Position numbers and translations under genes: made by a program. This document shows positions 14,895-24,598 of a stretch of DNA of 37,420 bases, piece by piece (the stretch's first letter is position 1; every line of letters starts with the position of its first letter). The stretch covers positions 1 to 37,420 of the forward strand of contig NZ_ALJC01000109.1 of NCBI RefSeq assembly GCF_000282975.1. The letters are read 5' to 3'. The notes beneath the pieces were generated by a model, which worked only from the letters and a program-made list of their open reading frames with translations, had not been told where the DNA came from and searched no databases. This stretch comes from Pseudomonas psychrophila HA-4 (GTDB lineage Bacteria; Pseudomonadota; Gammaproteobacteria; Pseudomonadales; Pseudomonadaceae).

Positions 14895-15066
14895 TTTCAA
14901 GCCTTCACGACTATTGATCCTGTAGTCGCTTATCTCGTTCCAGCATGAGAGTTTTGTGAGGCTGAACACTAAAGTGGTTTGGTTGTGAGGTTCAGGCAGC
15001 CTTCTCGCTCAGATCGTTTATCCCCTTGCCCCTGTCCAACGACTAGAACTGCGCCCGCAGCTAGCG
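14882..15066. repeat. 185-bp diverged repeat, copy A (downstream flank of the tRNA-Arg site)
   Basis: Starts with the tRNA end GGGACACCA and aligns without gaps to 29047-29231, about 82% identical by hand count. A hairpin (14908-14914 with 14922-14928) is kept, with one compensated pair change between copies. The stretch 14895-15400 has no gene; the remainder after this repeat holds only a REP-like unit near 15151-15183 and the hydrolase promoter region. Confidence 0.75.
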
Positions 15067-15150
15067 TCTAAACACACTCGGTTCAGTGCTGCGTAAACTT
15101 GCGTTCTGTCAGCGTTGTTTAACGGGGCTTCTTTGATCAAGAGCCAGGTC

Positions 15151-15183
15151 AAGATCAAAAGATCGCGAGGCAAGCTCCTACAG
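15151..15183. repeat. REP-like unit
   Basis: AAGATCAAAAGATCGCGAGG followed by CAAGCTCCTACAG resembles the right end of common Pseudomonas REP units. It lies between the 185-bp repeat and the hydrolase gene. Only one half is clear. Confidence 0.3.
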
Positions 15184-15400
15184 TTTGAACTGCCCCGTAC
15201 CTAGCCTTAAATTCAGTTGGCCCCCGCTACTCTTGATGCGCCGAGCAGTTACGCAGCCGAAAATTGGGGTTAGCGTGACCGGCGAGAACGCTCCCGTCCT
15301 TGTGGAAAGCATTACAGTCACGAACCATACGCTCTGCTTTGTCTGGCGATGACGATGTGCACCAGTTGGCCGGAGTTCATGAAACGAAAAGGAAGTGACT

Positions 15401-16447
15401 ATGCGTAAAGTAGCCTGGACGAAGCGTAATCGCGGATGGTTGATTTCCGTCGTTTTCCTCGCCCTAGTAATCGCTTTTGTTGTTCTATCCCGTCTTGACA
15501 CTTATGGTCTGGATCGCAGAGTCAGTGAGCCTTTTGCATTCGAAGCCAATGGACTGCTCCTGGCGGGTACGCTCTGGCTTCCTGATCAAGCTGCAACTGC
15601 GGCAGTCGTTCTCGTTCACGGAGATGGCCCGCAAGATCGCACATCGCAGCAGGGTTACGATGCACTTATCAATGCTCTTCTTGATGCAGGGATTGCAGTT
15701 GTATCGTGGGATAAACCGGGCATTGGGGACTCGCAGGGGAATTGGCTCAATCAGTCGATGGCCGACCGCTCTGTTAACGTTCGCAGCGCGATTTCTATCC
15801 TGCGCAGCAAGTTACAAGGGATCCCTGTCGGTGCTCTGGGATTTTCGCAAGCCGGTTGGGTGCTGCCCCGTCTTACGCCGAACTGTGCGGACTTTATTGT
15901 ACTTGTCGGAGGCGCCGTATCTTGGCAACAGCAAGGAGACTATTACACCAAGACGCGGTTGCAGCGTGCAGGGATGTCTCAGCCTGATATCGAACACGTG
16001 ATGGCGCAGATGGCTGCAACTGACGAACGTTTGTTTGCCTTTTCGCAAGTCCCTGCAGCGGACCTTCTGGGCGATATGAGCCCCGAGCGGTGGGCTTTTG
16101 TGCGACGAAATCTTCACGAAGATGCAACCCATGATTTGAAAGAACTCCAGATTCCGGTGCTTGCGTTATGGGGGGCGGACGATCTGAATGTAAATCCTGA
16201 GGTTAATGCAGATATTTACCGAGAGGCTGTAGGGGGCAACCATCCCGCTAACCGGATTGAAGTCATTCCGGATGCAAGTCATGGACTCCTGCGGTCGGTT
16301 CCCTACAACACACAACTAACCCGTGAATGGTCCTGGCTAACCACGCTGAGATTCTTGATGGAAGGTCGCCATGCTTACGCCCTTGGTGCCCTTGAAACGA
16401 TAACCGAGTGGGTTCATGCCAGAGCAGGCGTAACTGAGGCACGCTAA
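15401..16447 (+). CDS. Membrane-anchored alpha/beta hydrolase
   Basis: A 348-residue hydrolase. A basic N-terminus and a hydrophobic stretch at residues 13-30 form an anchor or uncleaved signal, so the catalytic domain should face the periplasm. The fold signs are HGDG at 73-76 (oxyanion hole), the nucleophile elbow GFSQAG with Ser149, the acid in LWGADD (Asp260 or 261) and His294 in DASHGL. Such proteins are serine esterases or peptidases of unknown natural substrate. AAGGAA lies 7 bases before the ATG at 15401. No partner gene is adjacent; the next gene is 144 bases on. Confidence 0.88.
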   Translation: MRKVAWTKRNRGWLISVVFLALVIAFVVLSRLDTYGLDRRVSEPFAFEANGLLLAGTLWLPDQAATAAVVLVHGDGPQDRTSQQGYDALINALLDAGIAVVSWDKPGIGDSQGNWLNQSMADRSVNVRSAISILRSKLQGIPVGALGFSQAGWVLPRLTPNCADFIVLVGGAVSWQQQGDYYTKTRLQRAGMSQPDIEHVMAQMAATDERLFAFSQVPAADLLGDMSPERWAFVRRNLHEDATHDLKELQIPVLALWGADDLNVNPEVNADIYREAVGGNHPANRIEVIPDASHGLLRSVPYNTQLTREWSWLTTLRFLMEGRHAYALGALETITEWVHARAGVTEAR

Positions 16448-16591
16448 CAAGCATATGCGCTACTCAATGTTTAAGGCATGGCAACCAACGTTCAAGGTGA
16501 TGGTCGGAGTGTATGAGCGCAGGCTTGAGCCTGGCTTTTACAACACCTCAATCTAGACTGGCGTGCACTTTTGCATGATTGGAAATGCTTA

Positions 16592-17242
16592 ATGAAGACA
16601 GTGATGGAACGGCTGGAAAAATGGCTAGAGGCCTATCTTCCTGAAATACGTCAGGATTTGGCTCCGGGCTGTTCGGATGCTGCAATCGATGAGTTCGAAA
16701 GCCTTGTTGGCAGGCCTTTTCCTGAAAGCTTGAAGCAGCTCTATAGGTTGCACGATGGGCAACACGGTGCTGCGAATTCAGGGCCCTTTTATGGACTTAC
16801 TTTTTTGTCGCTGGCAGCGGCCAAGACACATTGGGCGTCTTGGAAAGACATCATTGAGGAGTGGTCGCCCGAAGAAATGACCGAGGCGAGCGCATTCTGC
16901 ACTTCAGGAAACCCCGGCGCTGTCCAGGCGCTCTACGCCAACAGATACTGGATACCCTTCGCCTTTGACTACGGTGGCAATCATCTCGGTGTTGATTTGG
17001 ACCCAGGGGAGCGCGGAACCGTGGGGCAAATCATTAATTTTGGCAGTGACGAAGAAGATAAATATGTTGTAGGCAGGTCCGTTGATACGTTTATGGAGTG
17101 GCTGGTCGATCAACTCGAACGTGGAAACTTCGCGATTAGGGAAGAGGATGACGGTTGGCGAAGTTTGAATATCAAGGAGCCTGAGACGCTTCATTTTCTG
17201 GACGCGGTTCCGATTCTGTTTGGGACACAATCGGCCAAGTAG
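16592..17242 (+). CDS. SMI1/KNR4 (SUKH) family protein
   Basis: A 216-residue protein of the SUKH superfamily. The N-terminal CSDAAIDEFESLVGRPFPES and LYRLHDGQHG segments and the central WIPFAFDYGGNHLGVDLDP with IINFGSDEE are typical. Many bacterial SUKH proteins are immunity proteins against polymorphic or contact-delivered toxins; others have unknown housekeeping roles. No toxin gene is seen beside it. I chose the ATG at 16592 with a weak GGAA upstream; a TTG at 16571 is possible. A long hairpin follows the stop. Confidence 0.85.
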   Translation: MKTVMERLEKWLEAYLPEIRQDLAPGCSDAAIDEFESLVGRPFPESLKQLYRLHDGQHGAANSGPFYGLTFLSLAAAKTHWASWKDIIEEWSPEEMTEASAFCTSGNPGAVQALYANRYWIPFAFDYGGNHLGVDLDPGERGTVGQIINFGSDEEDKYVVGRSVDTFMEWLVDQLERGNFAIREEDDGWRSLNIKEPETLHFLDAVPILFGTQSAK

Positions 17243-17271
17243 AGAGAGAAAAGGGGACGAATGAACGCTTC

Positions 17272-17311
17272 TGGCCGATTGTTGCCAATCACGAGGGGCA
17301 ACAATCGGTCA
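17272..17311. terminator. Long hairpin after the SUKH gene
   Basis: CCGATTGTTGCC (17275-17286) pairs perfectly with GGCAACAATCGG (17297-17308). It extends to a 15-bp stem with one G-T pair around a 10-base loop. A second hairpin AATAGTG/CACTATT lies at 17354-17380. Neither has a clean T run. They sit between convergent genes and probably end both transcripts. Confidence 0.5.
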
Positions 17312-17417
17312 ACTGCAGACACTGACGCAGCCATCTGCGAAACAAACAGCCCAATAGTGAGAGGGCTTACGCCACTATTAACACCTGAAAAAATAAAGAA
17401 GAAGTTGAACTAGGTCG

Positions 17418-18713
17418 TTACTTGAGGTGTGTTGACTGTATGTACCATCCGCTATGCTCCAATTTACACTCGCTCATGATTGGAACGCGTTGGGAAAACC
17501 AGCAGCGAGTCGGAATGGTTAAATCCGCAGAACTTTTTATTATTGCTGATCGATCCCCCGGTAAATTAGATAAGTCATCACACAGGGACTCTATTTGATC
17601 TTTATCTAATCCACGGGTAATAAATACAAGTCGGCTATGCCCGTCTATGAATTCACCCTCTGTAGGCCAAGCGGGCAACCTTACGAGCGGATAAGCAACG
17701 CCTTGTACACACTGCACGACCAGTGGCCGGGAATCGTCAGCGGCTAACATTAAGCCTTTCACCCGCAACAGGTGTTTGCAGTATTTACGCAGTATGTTTC
17801 CCATCACCAGTGAGAATCCGAACCATGGAACTTCCTGTGTGAAGCGAACTACAAAACTTTGAGTTTCACTGGTGTGGTGCCCACTGGCGTTAGAGGGTCG
17901 AGGAGGCTGTCTGCTGAGGTCATTTTGCTTTGTAATAGCTTTGTTATCGTTGCTGACTAATTTAAGGCCTACTTTTCCTTCCTGCGTGAGTTGAGTGCCT
18001 GACAACCAGCCTGCGATGCTGATTTTTTGCTGGTGCGCGTGCCCATACACACCGTTACCCACTAACAGGTTGAGAGGGGCTTGGCCTCTGCGTATGAGTG
18101 TTTGTTCAGCATGGGTATTGAGTTGTGAAAGGCTGGCTTGCAATTGTTCCACGGCTTGGGTGCCTGCCAGGTCGCACTTGGTTATCAATAGCCGATCTGC
18201 CGATAAAATCTGTCGCGTCATTTCAGAGTAGTGATCAAGTTGATCTTGTCCATGAGTTGCAGAAACCGTTGTGATAACGCCATCGCACCGGTAACGGGCG
18301 CTTACAAAGGCATCTTCCATCAAGGTGTAAAGGACTGGTAATGGGTCGGCCAAGCCGGTTGTTTCGATAATGACGCGGGTGATAGGGGCAATGTCCTGGC
18401 GGGCACTTCGCTCGGATAAGGATTTGAGAGCGCCAATCAGATCCCCTTGTGTGCGGCAGCACAGACAGCCGGAGTCCAGCAGCACAATCTGATCATTGAT
18501 ATGACCCACCAAGTGATGGTCTATTCCGACATCGCCAAACTCGTTGACCAGCAGCGCCATGCCCGACATGCCAGGTTGGCTGGCCCAGTGGTTCAAAAGT
18601 GTAGTCTTGCCCGAACCGAGAAAGCCGGTCAGCACAGTGACAGGAATGCGGTCTACTGGGGCTTTTTGGCGGGCGTCTTGGGTGGGGGGGAATTCGGGCG
18701 TCGAGGTCTTCAT
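17418..18713 (-). CDS. G3E-family GTPase (CobW/COG0523-type metallochaperone)
   Basis: A 431-residue protein. Walker A is GFLGSGKTT (30-38), the metal motif CLCC is at 83-86, the switch motif ETTGLADP is at 117-124, and the base-specificity motif is TKCD (178-181). A CobW C-terminal domain (about 300-405) follows. G3E GTPases deliver metals (Zn, Co, Ni) to client enzymes. It lies 106 bases after the last gene of the carboxylase operon and on the same strand, so the natural client is that zinc-motif-containing carboxylase. I chose the ATG at 18713, with GGAG rather far upstream; a GTG at 18770 is in frame but lies inside a hairpin. Confidence 0.88.
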   Translation of the reverse strand: MKTSTPEFPPTQDARQKAPVDRIPVTVLTGFLGSGKTTLLNHWASQPGMSGMALLVNEFGDVGIDHHLVGHINDQIVLLDSGCLCCRTQGDLIGALKSLSERSARQDIAPITRVIIETTGLADPLPVLYTLMEDAFVSARYRCDGVITTVSATHGQDQLDHYSEMTRQILSADRLLITKCDLAGTQAVEQLQASLSQLNTHAEQTLIRRGQAPLNLLVGNGVYGHAHQQKISIAGWLSGTQLTQEGKVGLKLVSNDNKAITKQNDLSRQPPRPSNASGHHTSETQSFVVRFTQEVPWFGFSLVMGNILRKYCKHLLRVKGLMLAADDSRPLVVQCVQGVAYPLVRLPAWPTEGEFIDGHSRLVFITRGLDKDQIESLCDDLSNLPGDRSAIIKSSADLTIPTRCWFSQRVPIMSECKLEHSGWYIQSTHLK

Positions 18714-18758
18714 GGGTAGGAAGTCTCCAAGATTCTTTTTTTTGTTATAGATGGACGT

Positions 18759-18791
18759 CCCTACGAACACGATACGGCCGTGTTCGTAGGG
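18759..18791. other. 13-bp perfect hairpin between the carboxylase operon and the GTPase gene
   Basis: CCCTACGAACACG and CGTGTTCGTAGGG surround a 7-base loop. There is no T run in the leftward direction, so it may stabilise the upstream message or reduce rather than end transcription, lowering the GTPase level relative to the carboxylase. Confidence 0.6.
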
Positions 18792-18819
18792 AGCATCACA
18801 TGACGTTGAATCAAGTTAC

Positions 18820-19692
18820 TCAGGCGCGTCTGCGCAGTAACTCCAGGGTTTCCAAGACAGTCTCGGGGTGAAGCACGGGGTTGACTGATGCAAAGTAAAA
18901 CTCGCCATCGCTCAGAGGGCCCGGAACGCTATGAGTGAACTCTGCGCTGATATCCCTGCCTCGGGACAACGATCCAGTGTTAGCGCCTGCCTCTGTAATC
19001 ACGGTGTCGAACTCCTCCAGCCCGCTATCAGGTACCGAGGTGCCGGGCGGCAAGCGCAGGCCAAGCGACCAACCATAGTGCCGCACCACGTTGATGACCG
19101 AGCTGTAGCGCTGCACGTCGGCGGTGCTGAAGGCTGAATCACCTGCGGCTTCCTCCAATAACACACCACTCACAGGGGTGGTGGACACCGACCGCAGCAA
19201 ATCGGCCAGGTACATGCTGGCGTCCTCAACCATGTCGGCATCCGGTGTTTCATCAGGTTGATTGGCCAACCGATTGGCTTGGCGCAGCCAATGCCGTGGG
19301 GAAGGCATGGCAATCACCAGCGGCACCCGTCCCCGCAGTTGAGAGTCCACCGCGCCGATGACTTCAGCGAGCAGTGCCTTGGGCTCCTCCTCGGCTAACA
19401 AGGCACGCAACGCTGTCGTCGGACGGCGCCGCTTGGGCAGGCGGCTTTCTAATTCACCATTACGGGCTATCCATGAATCGAATAGCTCGCCAACCTCCAA
19501 GACTGCGACATCCGTTTTAAGCAGACCATGGGCCTGGGAAAACCAGGCGAGAAAACTCGCCGAGTTCGTCCAGACATCGGCGTCTGCGCTGCCTTGCAGC
19601 AGACGCCGGGTATAGGCTGAGGATTTAAGCCATATGCGGATGGCTCCGTTGCCTGCCGGTACAGGCAAATGCTCGGCAAAGGGTGTACTCAT
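18820..19692 (-). CDS. Fifth subunit of an acetophenone-carboxylase-type complex (ApcE-like)
   Basis: A 290-residue protein. I do not recognise motifs on their own, but its place and size (about 31 kDa) match the small fifth gene of the apcABCDE operon, whose product was reported near 34 kDa. In Apc this protein is needed together with the core to form active enzyme. The sequence looks like an alpha/beta barrel or Rossmann-type fold with PLVIAMPSPRHWLRQ and SGVLLEEAAGD segments. Its ATG overlaps the stop of the beta subunit gene as ATGA, so the two are translated in step. Assignment rests mainly on context. Confidence 0.6.
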   Translation of the reverse strand: MSTPFAEHLPVPAGNGAIRIWLKSSAYTRRLLQGSADADVWTNSASFLAWFSQAHGLLKTDVAVLEVGELFDSWIARNGELESRLPKRRRPTTALRALLAEEEPKALLAEVIGAVDSQLRGRVPLVIAMPSPRHWLRQANRLANQPDETPDADMVEDASMYLADLLRSVSTTPVSGVLLEEAAGDSAFSTADVQRYSSVINVVRHYGWSLGLRLPPGTSVPDSGLEEFDTVITEAGANTGSLSRGRDISAEFTHSVPGPLSDGEFYFASVNPVLHPETVLETLELLRRRA

Positions 19693-21965
19693 CTTTTTTC
19701 ATCCATTAACGCTCCTGCCGCCGCAAGCCGGTTTTCCAGTTCTTCGATACGTACATCTTTGGGATGACGCATGTAGTTCGGCATGGATTCATTGGCATGG
19801 CGGGTTTTGTCCGGAGTGCCCATGTAGAGTGTTTCGGTGTCGTCACCCCAGCAACCGAAGAAGGGAAGATGAGCAGGCGGCTTTGGTTTGTTCCAGGACT
19901 TGATGAACTCCGCGTATGGGATGCCACGGGAGAGTCGGTCTTTGCGTTCGTTGTCGCGCAGCGTCCGCGTTGCTTGATGGTCGACAATGAGGGTGTCGGG
20001 AGCAATCTTCACCTTGTACAAACGCTCGGCCACGGCATGTGAGATCAGTTCTTCTTCTAGGTCTTTAACGATCAACGCCGGGTCGCGTTCCAGCAAGTCG
20101 CCGTAACCCGCGCCGGCCCCTTGAGAAATCATGAACAGCTCACCGCGATTGGAAATCTCAAACCCCATGCCCATGTGATGGGTGGTGTAAGTAGCGCCAT
20201 CAAATGACTGATCGTTCATGATCTCCTCGATGGAATGCTTGAATTTTCCCGGTTCATTGAGCAGCACATCGTAGACGTCCACGCCCTTGACCTTGGACAG
20301 CGGATAAGTGCCACAGGCATATCCCCCAAAGAGCCCTTGGAGCGGAGGAACCTTGGCACCTTGGGCGGTGGTCATAAAGCCCCATTCTTCACTGTCTTTG
20401 GTCGCCACAATCATGGTGTAGCCCTGACCGCCACGATATTTGCCTGGGGCGATAGCGTCGCGGGTCATTTTCTTGGAAACCAATTGCAGGAACGGCACGT
20501 CCTCTTCGTTCAGTTCTTGCTCGCCGATATCCGCCATGGTGGCGAAGATGGGCTGCAAGCCCGGCTCGCCATCCATGTCCACGCGCGCACCACCGCCCAT
20601 GCCGTTGAGGTCAGCACACAGGTTGCCAAGCGTCTCGCCATGCTGACTGACCCCGCCCCAGATGAAGGTGTTGATCATGTTGAAGCTGGGTGCATGGACC
20701 TTGGTGTATTTTTCCGGGCAGCTATAGAGGAATTTGGCGACGGCATGCTGGCCGGCGGTAAACCCGGTGAATATGGACATCAAACTCTGCGAGTTGGGCG
20801 CGTTGTAAGACGAGTTGACGATAGAGAAGGGGTCGGTGATCACTTCGATAGGCGCAAAGGCCGCTTGCCCACGGGGCAGATCGGGCCAGATGTAGCACAT
20901 GACCAACTGCGAGAGCATGCCCTTAAGTCCGGCGAGGACGGTGTTAGTCGGGCGGTTGGTAAATTCCGGTGCAGAGCCACGGAAGTCGAAGATAAGCCTG
21001 TCGCCCTTTTTGGTCAGTTGGCAGTTGATTTTGGCGATGCAGTTTTCACGCAGCGTGGAGTCTTGAACGATGAACGTGCGCACGGTCATGTCCGGCCATT
21101 CGCTGATACGACGTTTCACTTCGGTACGCACGTTTTCCATGGTCAAGCGCAGGGTGGCAATCAGGGCGTCGGGGCCATCGGTTTTGAGGACATCCTCAAT
21201 GCGTTGCTTGATGCGCAGGCAGCCATAGAGTTTGACCTTCATGTCTTCGTACTGGAGCTTGGGCTCGCGTACCGAGTTTTGCAGGAACGTCAGCAAGTCG
21301 CGTTTGATCTGGTAGTTTTCCACCACCTTAAACGGGCTCATTTTCAGCCCTTCATCGCTCGGGCTTTCTGCCATAGACGGCATACCCCCGGGTTCGATCG
21401 CACCGTTTTCCCCTTCATGAACCGTGGCGGCTACCCAGCAAATCAGGTTTCCTTCGTGGAAAATCGGAAGGATCATGCTCTGGTCGGTGTTGTGTACATT
21501 GCCATAGCGTGAGTCGTTGTGAATGAAGCCATCGCCGTCGCGCACACCCACAGTCGGTTCGTTGATCCAGTTCTTGATGATGAATTTAATCGGATGGTGC
21601 ACCAATGCTGAAAACAGCAGTACGCCGCCGGCACTGGCAATGGCTAGGTCCCCCGATGCTGAGTAGACGCCGGTGATGACATCACCCCATTTCGCACCGG
21701 GGGCGGCACCCATTTGTTCGACCATCTCGTAGCCTTCGTCACAACCCGATTGCAGGCGGTCACGAATCTTCGCAATGGTGTGAGCATCATTTTGCTTGTT
21801 GATGCTGATGTCTTCTTGTTCCGAACGCTCCATCAAGTCATGTTTGTTCATGATCTCTGGATCTGGGGCGAGGAACAGCGTCGTGTCTTCAAGGAATTTC
21901 TTGATCAGCGCAGCTTCTTCTGGACGGATAGCCTGGTCGGGTACCTTGATCGAAATATCGTTCAT
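19689..21965 (-). CDS. HyuB-type subunit of an acetone/acetophenone carboxylase-like enzyme (ApcD-like)
   Basis: A 758-residue hydantoinase B/oxoprolinase-family subunit. Family segments include SGDLAIASAGGVLLFSALVH, GDGFIHNDSRYGNVHNTDQ, LIFDFRGSAPEFTNRP and GGQGYTMIV. In ketone carboxylases this subunit type binds the activated carbon dioxide/ketone species and carries out the carboxylation. AAAGGA lies 7 bases before the ATG, and it starts 37 bases after the larger HyuA-type gene. It is longer than typical HyuB proteins (about 520-590 residues) by internal and C-terminal extensions, as expected for the Apc class. Confidence 0.85.
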   Translation of the reverse strand: MNDISIKVPDQAIRPEEAALIKKFLEDTTLFLAPDPEIMNKHDLMERSEQEDISINKQNDAHTIAKIRDRLQSGCDEGYEMVEQMGAAPGAKWGDVITGVYSASGDLAIASAGGVLLFSALVHHPIKFIIKNWINEPTVGVRDGDGFIHNDSRYGNVHNTDQSMILPIFHEGNLICWVAATVHEGENGAIEPGGMPSMAESPSDEGLKMSPFKVVENYQIKRDLLTFLQNSVREPKLQYEDMKVKLYGCLRIKQRIEDVLKTDGPDALIATLRLTMENVRTEVKRRISEWPDMTVRTFIVQDSTLRENCIAKINCQLTKKGDRLIFDFRGSAPEFTNRPTNTVLAGLKGMLSQLVMCYIWPDLPRGQAAFAPIEVITDPFSIVNSSYNAPNSQSLMSIFTGFTAGQHAVAKFLYSCPEKYTKVHAPSFNMINTFIWGGVSQHGETLGNLCADLNGMGGGARVDMDGEPGLQPIFATMADIGEQELNEEDVPFLQLVSKKMTRDAIAPGKYRGGQGYTMIVATKDSEEWGFMTTAQGAKVPPLQGLFGGYACGTYPLSKVKGVDVYDVLLNEPGKFKHSIEEIMNDQSFDGATYTTHHMGMGFEISNRGELFMISQGAGAGYGDLLERDPALIVKDLEEELISHAVAERLYKVKIAPDTLIVDHQATRTLRDNERKDRLSRGIPYAEFIKSWNKPKPPAHLPFFGCWGDDTETLYMGTPDKTRHANESMPNYMRHPKDVRIEELENRLAAAGALMDEKR

Positions 21966-22002
21966 GTCTGGATCCTTTCTCTAGTCTTTTAAATTCAGTT
22001 GA

Positions 22003-24150
22003 TCAATGGGTGGATTGATCGCGAAGAAACCAAGAGGCGTTTTGCAGGGCCGCGACGAAGCTCCATCCAGGGTTAACCAGAAAGGTGGTGACTTCAGAGG
22101 CCACAATGGCCGGCCCACGTATTTGCACGCCAGGATCAATGTCTGAACGATTCCAGACCGGTGTATCAAAGGCCTCCTTGTGGCCTGTGAAATAGCATTG
22201 GCGAGTAGAAGAGGGCGCTGGAGGTTGTTTGCGCTGCTCTAATGGCACGGGCTTGATGTTGCCAAACTGCACGGTCTCATGGCGCACAAAGGCCGCCACT
22301 CGAATCGTGTTAATGCGGATACCGGCTTCCGGGGCTTGTGAACCTTCTCCGAATCGGCTGCCGTAGTCAGTGGAAAACTGGGCGATGAGTGCCAATACAT
22401 CGGCAGGGCCGTGAACTGAGTGCTGGGGAATGACAGCCGTTGTCTGGACTAACTGGTTGCCGTAGCGCATGTCCAGTTCCAGGTTGTGATGGATATCCGA
22501 GCGGTCGATGCCTTGGCGCAAGAGGTCTTGAGTACCGCGTTCCTTGAGCTCCGCCACGATGTCGTTGAATCGATCGTATTCGTCGAACAAGTGACGTGTG
22601 TTGGAGTCGTACAGCACCATGTACAAAGACTTTTCGTGGATGTGCAATTGGTGAATATTGCCCGCACCTACAGCGGAGAATACCGAGCTGAACGGTGGCG
22701 CAAGGATTTTGTCGATGTTGAGGTTCTGCGCAATGCTGCAGCAGTGCAACGGGCCGTTGCCCCCATAGGCCAACATGGTGAAGTCTTTGGGGTCGTAGCC
22801 TCGAGCACGCAGTTCCGTGAACAGGCCGTTAGCCATGTTGTCGTCGACTTTCTCGCGGATCAGCAAGGCAGCCTCGATCACATCACAGTCCAAATCTTCG
22901 CAGACGGTGTCTTCGATGGCCGTCATGGCCCGGCGCGCATTGAGTGGGATGGACCCTCCCGCGTAGTTTTCTGCATCGAGGTAGCCGAGTACCAGATCGG
23001 CGTCCGTTACCGTTGGCTTCAAACCGCCACGGTCGTAGCAGGCCGGGCCAGGGTCGGACCCTGCTGACTCGGGTCCGCATTTAACGGTGTTGTACATGCG
23101 GTCAAAGCTTGCGACCGAACCGCCGCCAGCCCCCAAGGTCACCAGATGCACCATGGGTACCGAGACCATCCAACGGTCTATCACGGGGTTGAAGTCGTAG
23201 TGCTTGATGCCCCCATCGACAACAATACCGATGTCGTAGCTAGTGCCCCCCATGTCAGTTGCAACGACATTTCCGAGCCCTGCCTGCATGGCCAGATGCT
23301 CCGAGGCGGCGATACCCGAGACCGGGCCGGAGTGAATCGTTTGCAATGCGTCAGTGGAGTTAAGCTGGGCCATGCCGCCCGAGTTATGAATCACCAACAT
23401 CGGCTGTTCGTAGTGGTGCGTACGCAGGTTTTGCTCCAGCGTCGAGAGCGCATGGTACATCGTGGAGTGCAGATAGCCGTCGACGATGGCAGAGGCTGAA
23501 CGCACGTATTCGCCCTTACGCCCCGATACCTGGTGCGACAGGATGATTGGAATAGCGCCCAGCAAATGAGAGGGGTATTGCTCTTGAAGAATCTCTTCGA
23601 TGCGCTGCTCGTGTTCCGGGTTGACCACAGAATTGAGCAGTGAAACGACAATAATCTGCGCCCCTCGATTCACCAGTTCGCGAATCTGCAAGCGCACATT
23701 GTCTTCATCAAGGGCCATGACCACTTTGCCCTCGAAATCCAGCCGCTCGCGAACGCCTCTAATCATGTTAGGCAGCACCAGCGGATCAGGTCGACTGGCG
23801 TTGGGTATGTCGGTCTGACCGAGAATATCCAGCCCCTCGCCATAGCCGCGGCCACGGCTCAGCGGCACCGTTGCCTCATAGCCGCAGGTCACCAGCATGC
23901 CGATCTTGGGGCCTTTGTGCTCAATCAGGGCGTTAGTGCCCAAGGTGGTCGCATAGCGAACCGAGTCCACGCTCGAGAGCACGTCGGCCAATTCCAGGTT
24001 AAGCGTCTTGCAGCCTTTACCCAGTGCCTGATTGAAACCCAGTGCGAGGTTGTGATGGGTCGTCAGTGCTTTGGTTTCGATGTATTTACCGTCCCAAACC
24101 ACGAAGCAATCGGTGAATGTCCCACCAATATCGACAGAAACTCGTCTCAT
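22003..24150 (-). CDS. HyuA-type subunit of an acetone/acetophenone carboxylase-like enzyme (ApcC-like)
   Basis: A 715-residue hydantoinase A/oxoprolinase-family subunit. The N-terminal nucleotide-binding loop is DIGGTFTD (7-14), followed by GTNALIEHKG. The second lobe has DMGGTSYDIG, GAGGGSVAS and YGGNGPLHCC. The ASKHA fold binds ATP and phosphorylates the ketone enolate or bicarbonate. The real start is the ATG at 24150, with AAGGGAA upstream; the frame extends to 24333 through the small-subunit gene end without a site. It is the third gene of the five-gene operon. Confidence 0.85.
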   Translation of the reverse strand: MRRVSVDIGGTFTDCFVVWDGKYIETKALTTHHNLALGFNQALGKGCKTLNLELADVLSSVDSVRYATTLGTNALIEHKGPKIGMLVTCGYEATVPLSRGRGYGEGLDILGQTDIPNASRPDPLVLPNMIRGVRERLDFEGKVVMALDEDNVRLQIRELVNRGAQIIVVSLLNSVVNPEHEQRIEEILQEQYPSHLLGAIPIILSHQVSGRKGEYVRSASAIVDGYLHSTMYHALSTLEQNLRTHHYEQPMLVIHNSGGMAQLNSTDALQTIHSGPVSGIAASEHLAMQAGLGNVVATDMGGTSYDIGIVVDGGIKHYDFNPVIDRWMVSVPMVHLVTLGAGGGSVASFDRMYNTVKCGPESAGSDPGPACYDRGGLKPTVTDADLVLGYLDAENYAGGSIPLNARRAMTAIEDTVCEDLDCDVIEAALLIREKVDDNMANGLFTELRARGYDPKDFTMLAYGGNGPLHCCSIAQNLNIDKILAPPFSSVFSAVGAGNIHQLHIHEKSLYMVLYDSNTRHLFDEYDRFNDIVAELKERGTQDLLRQGIDRSDIHHNLELDMRYGNQLVQTTAVIPQHSVHGPADVLALIAQFSTDYGSRFGEGSQAPEAGIRINTIRVAAFVRHETVQFGNIKPVPLEQRKQPPAPSSTRQCYFTGHKEAFDTPVWNRSDIDPGVQIRGPAIVASEVTTFLVNPGWSFVAALQNASWFLRDQSTH

Positions 24151-24190
24151 ATCATTTCCCTTTTTCTTGTAATGAGTGGAAGTGAATTGC

Positions 24191-24598
24191 TTAGTGTTTG
24201 TGGTCGTCAGCGCGCTGGATGACAGCAGGCCCGACACTGACTTCGAGCACTTCAGGACGGCTCGCCCACTGTGCGCGCAAGGCAGGCAGATCAGGCTGCA
24301 TGTCATGCAGAGGCGGGTGGCCAGGAGGGACATACTCGGTTTCTACCTGGGTGCCGCAGTTGGCGCAGTAATACTCAAGAATGCGTACCCATTCCGGGTC
24401 TGGGCTGAAGGTGTAGCGATACTTTTCTGGTGCCAAGATAGGCGGGTGGATATCCCGTGGGTCACGGTCATATACCAACATGCCTTCCTTGTAGCCCTTG
24501 TGGGCTGTACCGATGACGTGGTTGCAAACCCGGCATTCCCATTGCTCGGCATCGAGGTCCAGACGCAGGTATTCGGTCATTAATACTTTCATGCTCAT
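24191..24598 (-). CDS. Small zinc-motif subunit of a ketone carboxylase-like enzyme (ApcB/AcxC-like)
   Basis: A 135-residue protein (about 15 kDa, the size given for ApcB). It has two CxxC pairs, CRVC (22-25) and CANC (78-81), fit to hold one zinc, and is similar in layout to the acetone carboxylase gamma subunit. The ATG at 24598 overlaps the stop of the preceding gene as ATGA; a second ATG at 24592 has better spacing to AGGAAGG. Either start keeps all motifs. Second gene in the operon. Confidence 0.8.
   Translation of the reverse strand: MSMKVLMTEYLRLDLDAEQWECRVCNHVIGTAHKGYKEGMLVYDRDPRDIHPPILAPEKYRYTFSPDPEWVRILEYYCANCGTQVETEYVPPGHPPLHDMQPDLPALRAQWASRPEVLEVSVGPAVIQRADDHKH

Noticed and set aside
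20235..21512. 425-codon plus-strand frame
   Set aside because: Antisense shadow of the HyuB-type subunit gene, which has family motifs throughout.
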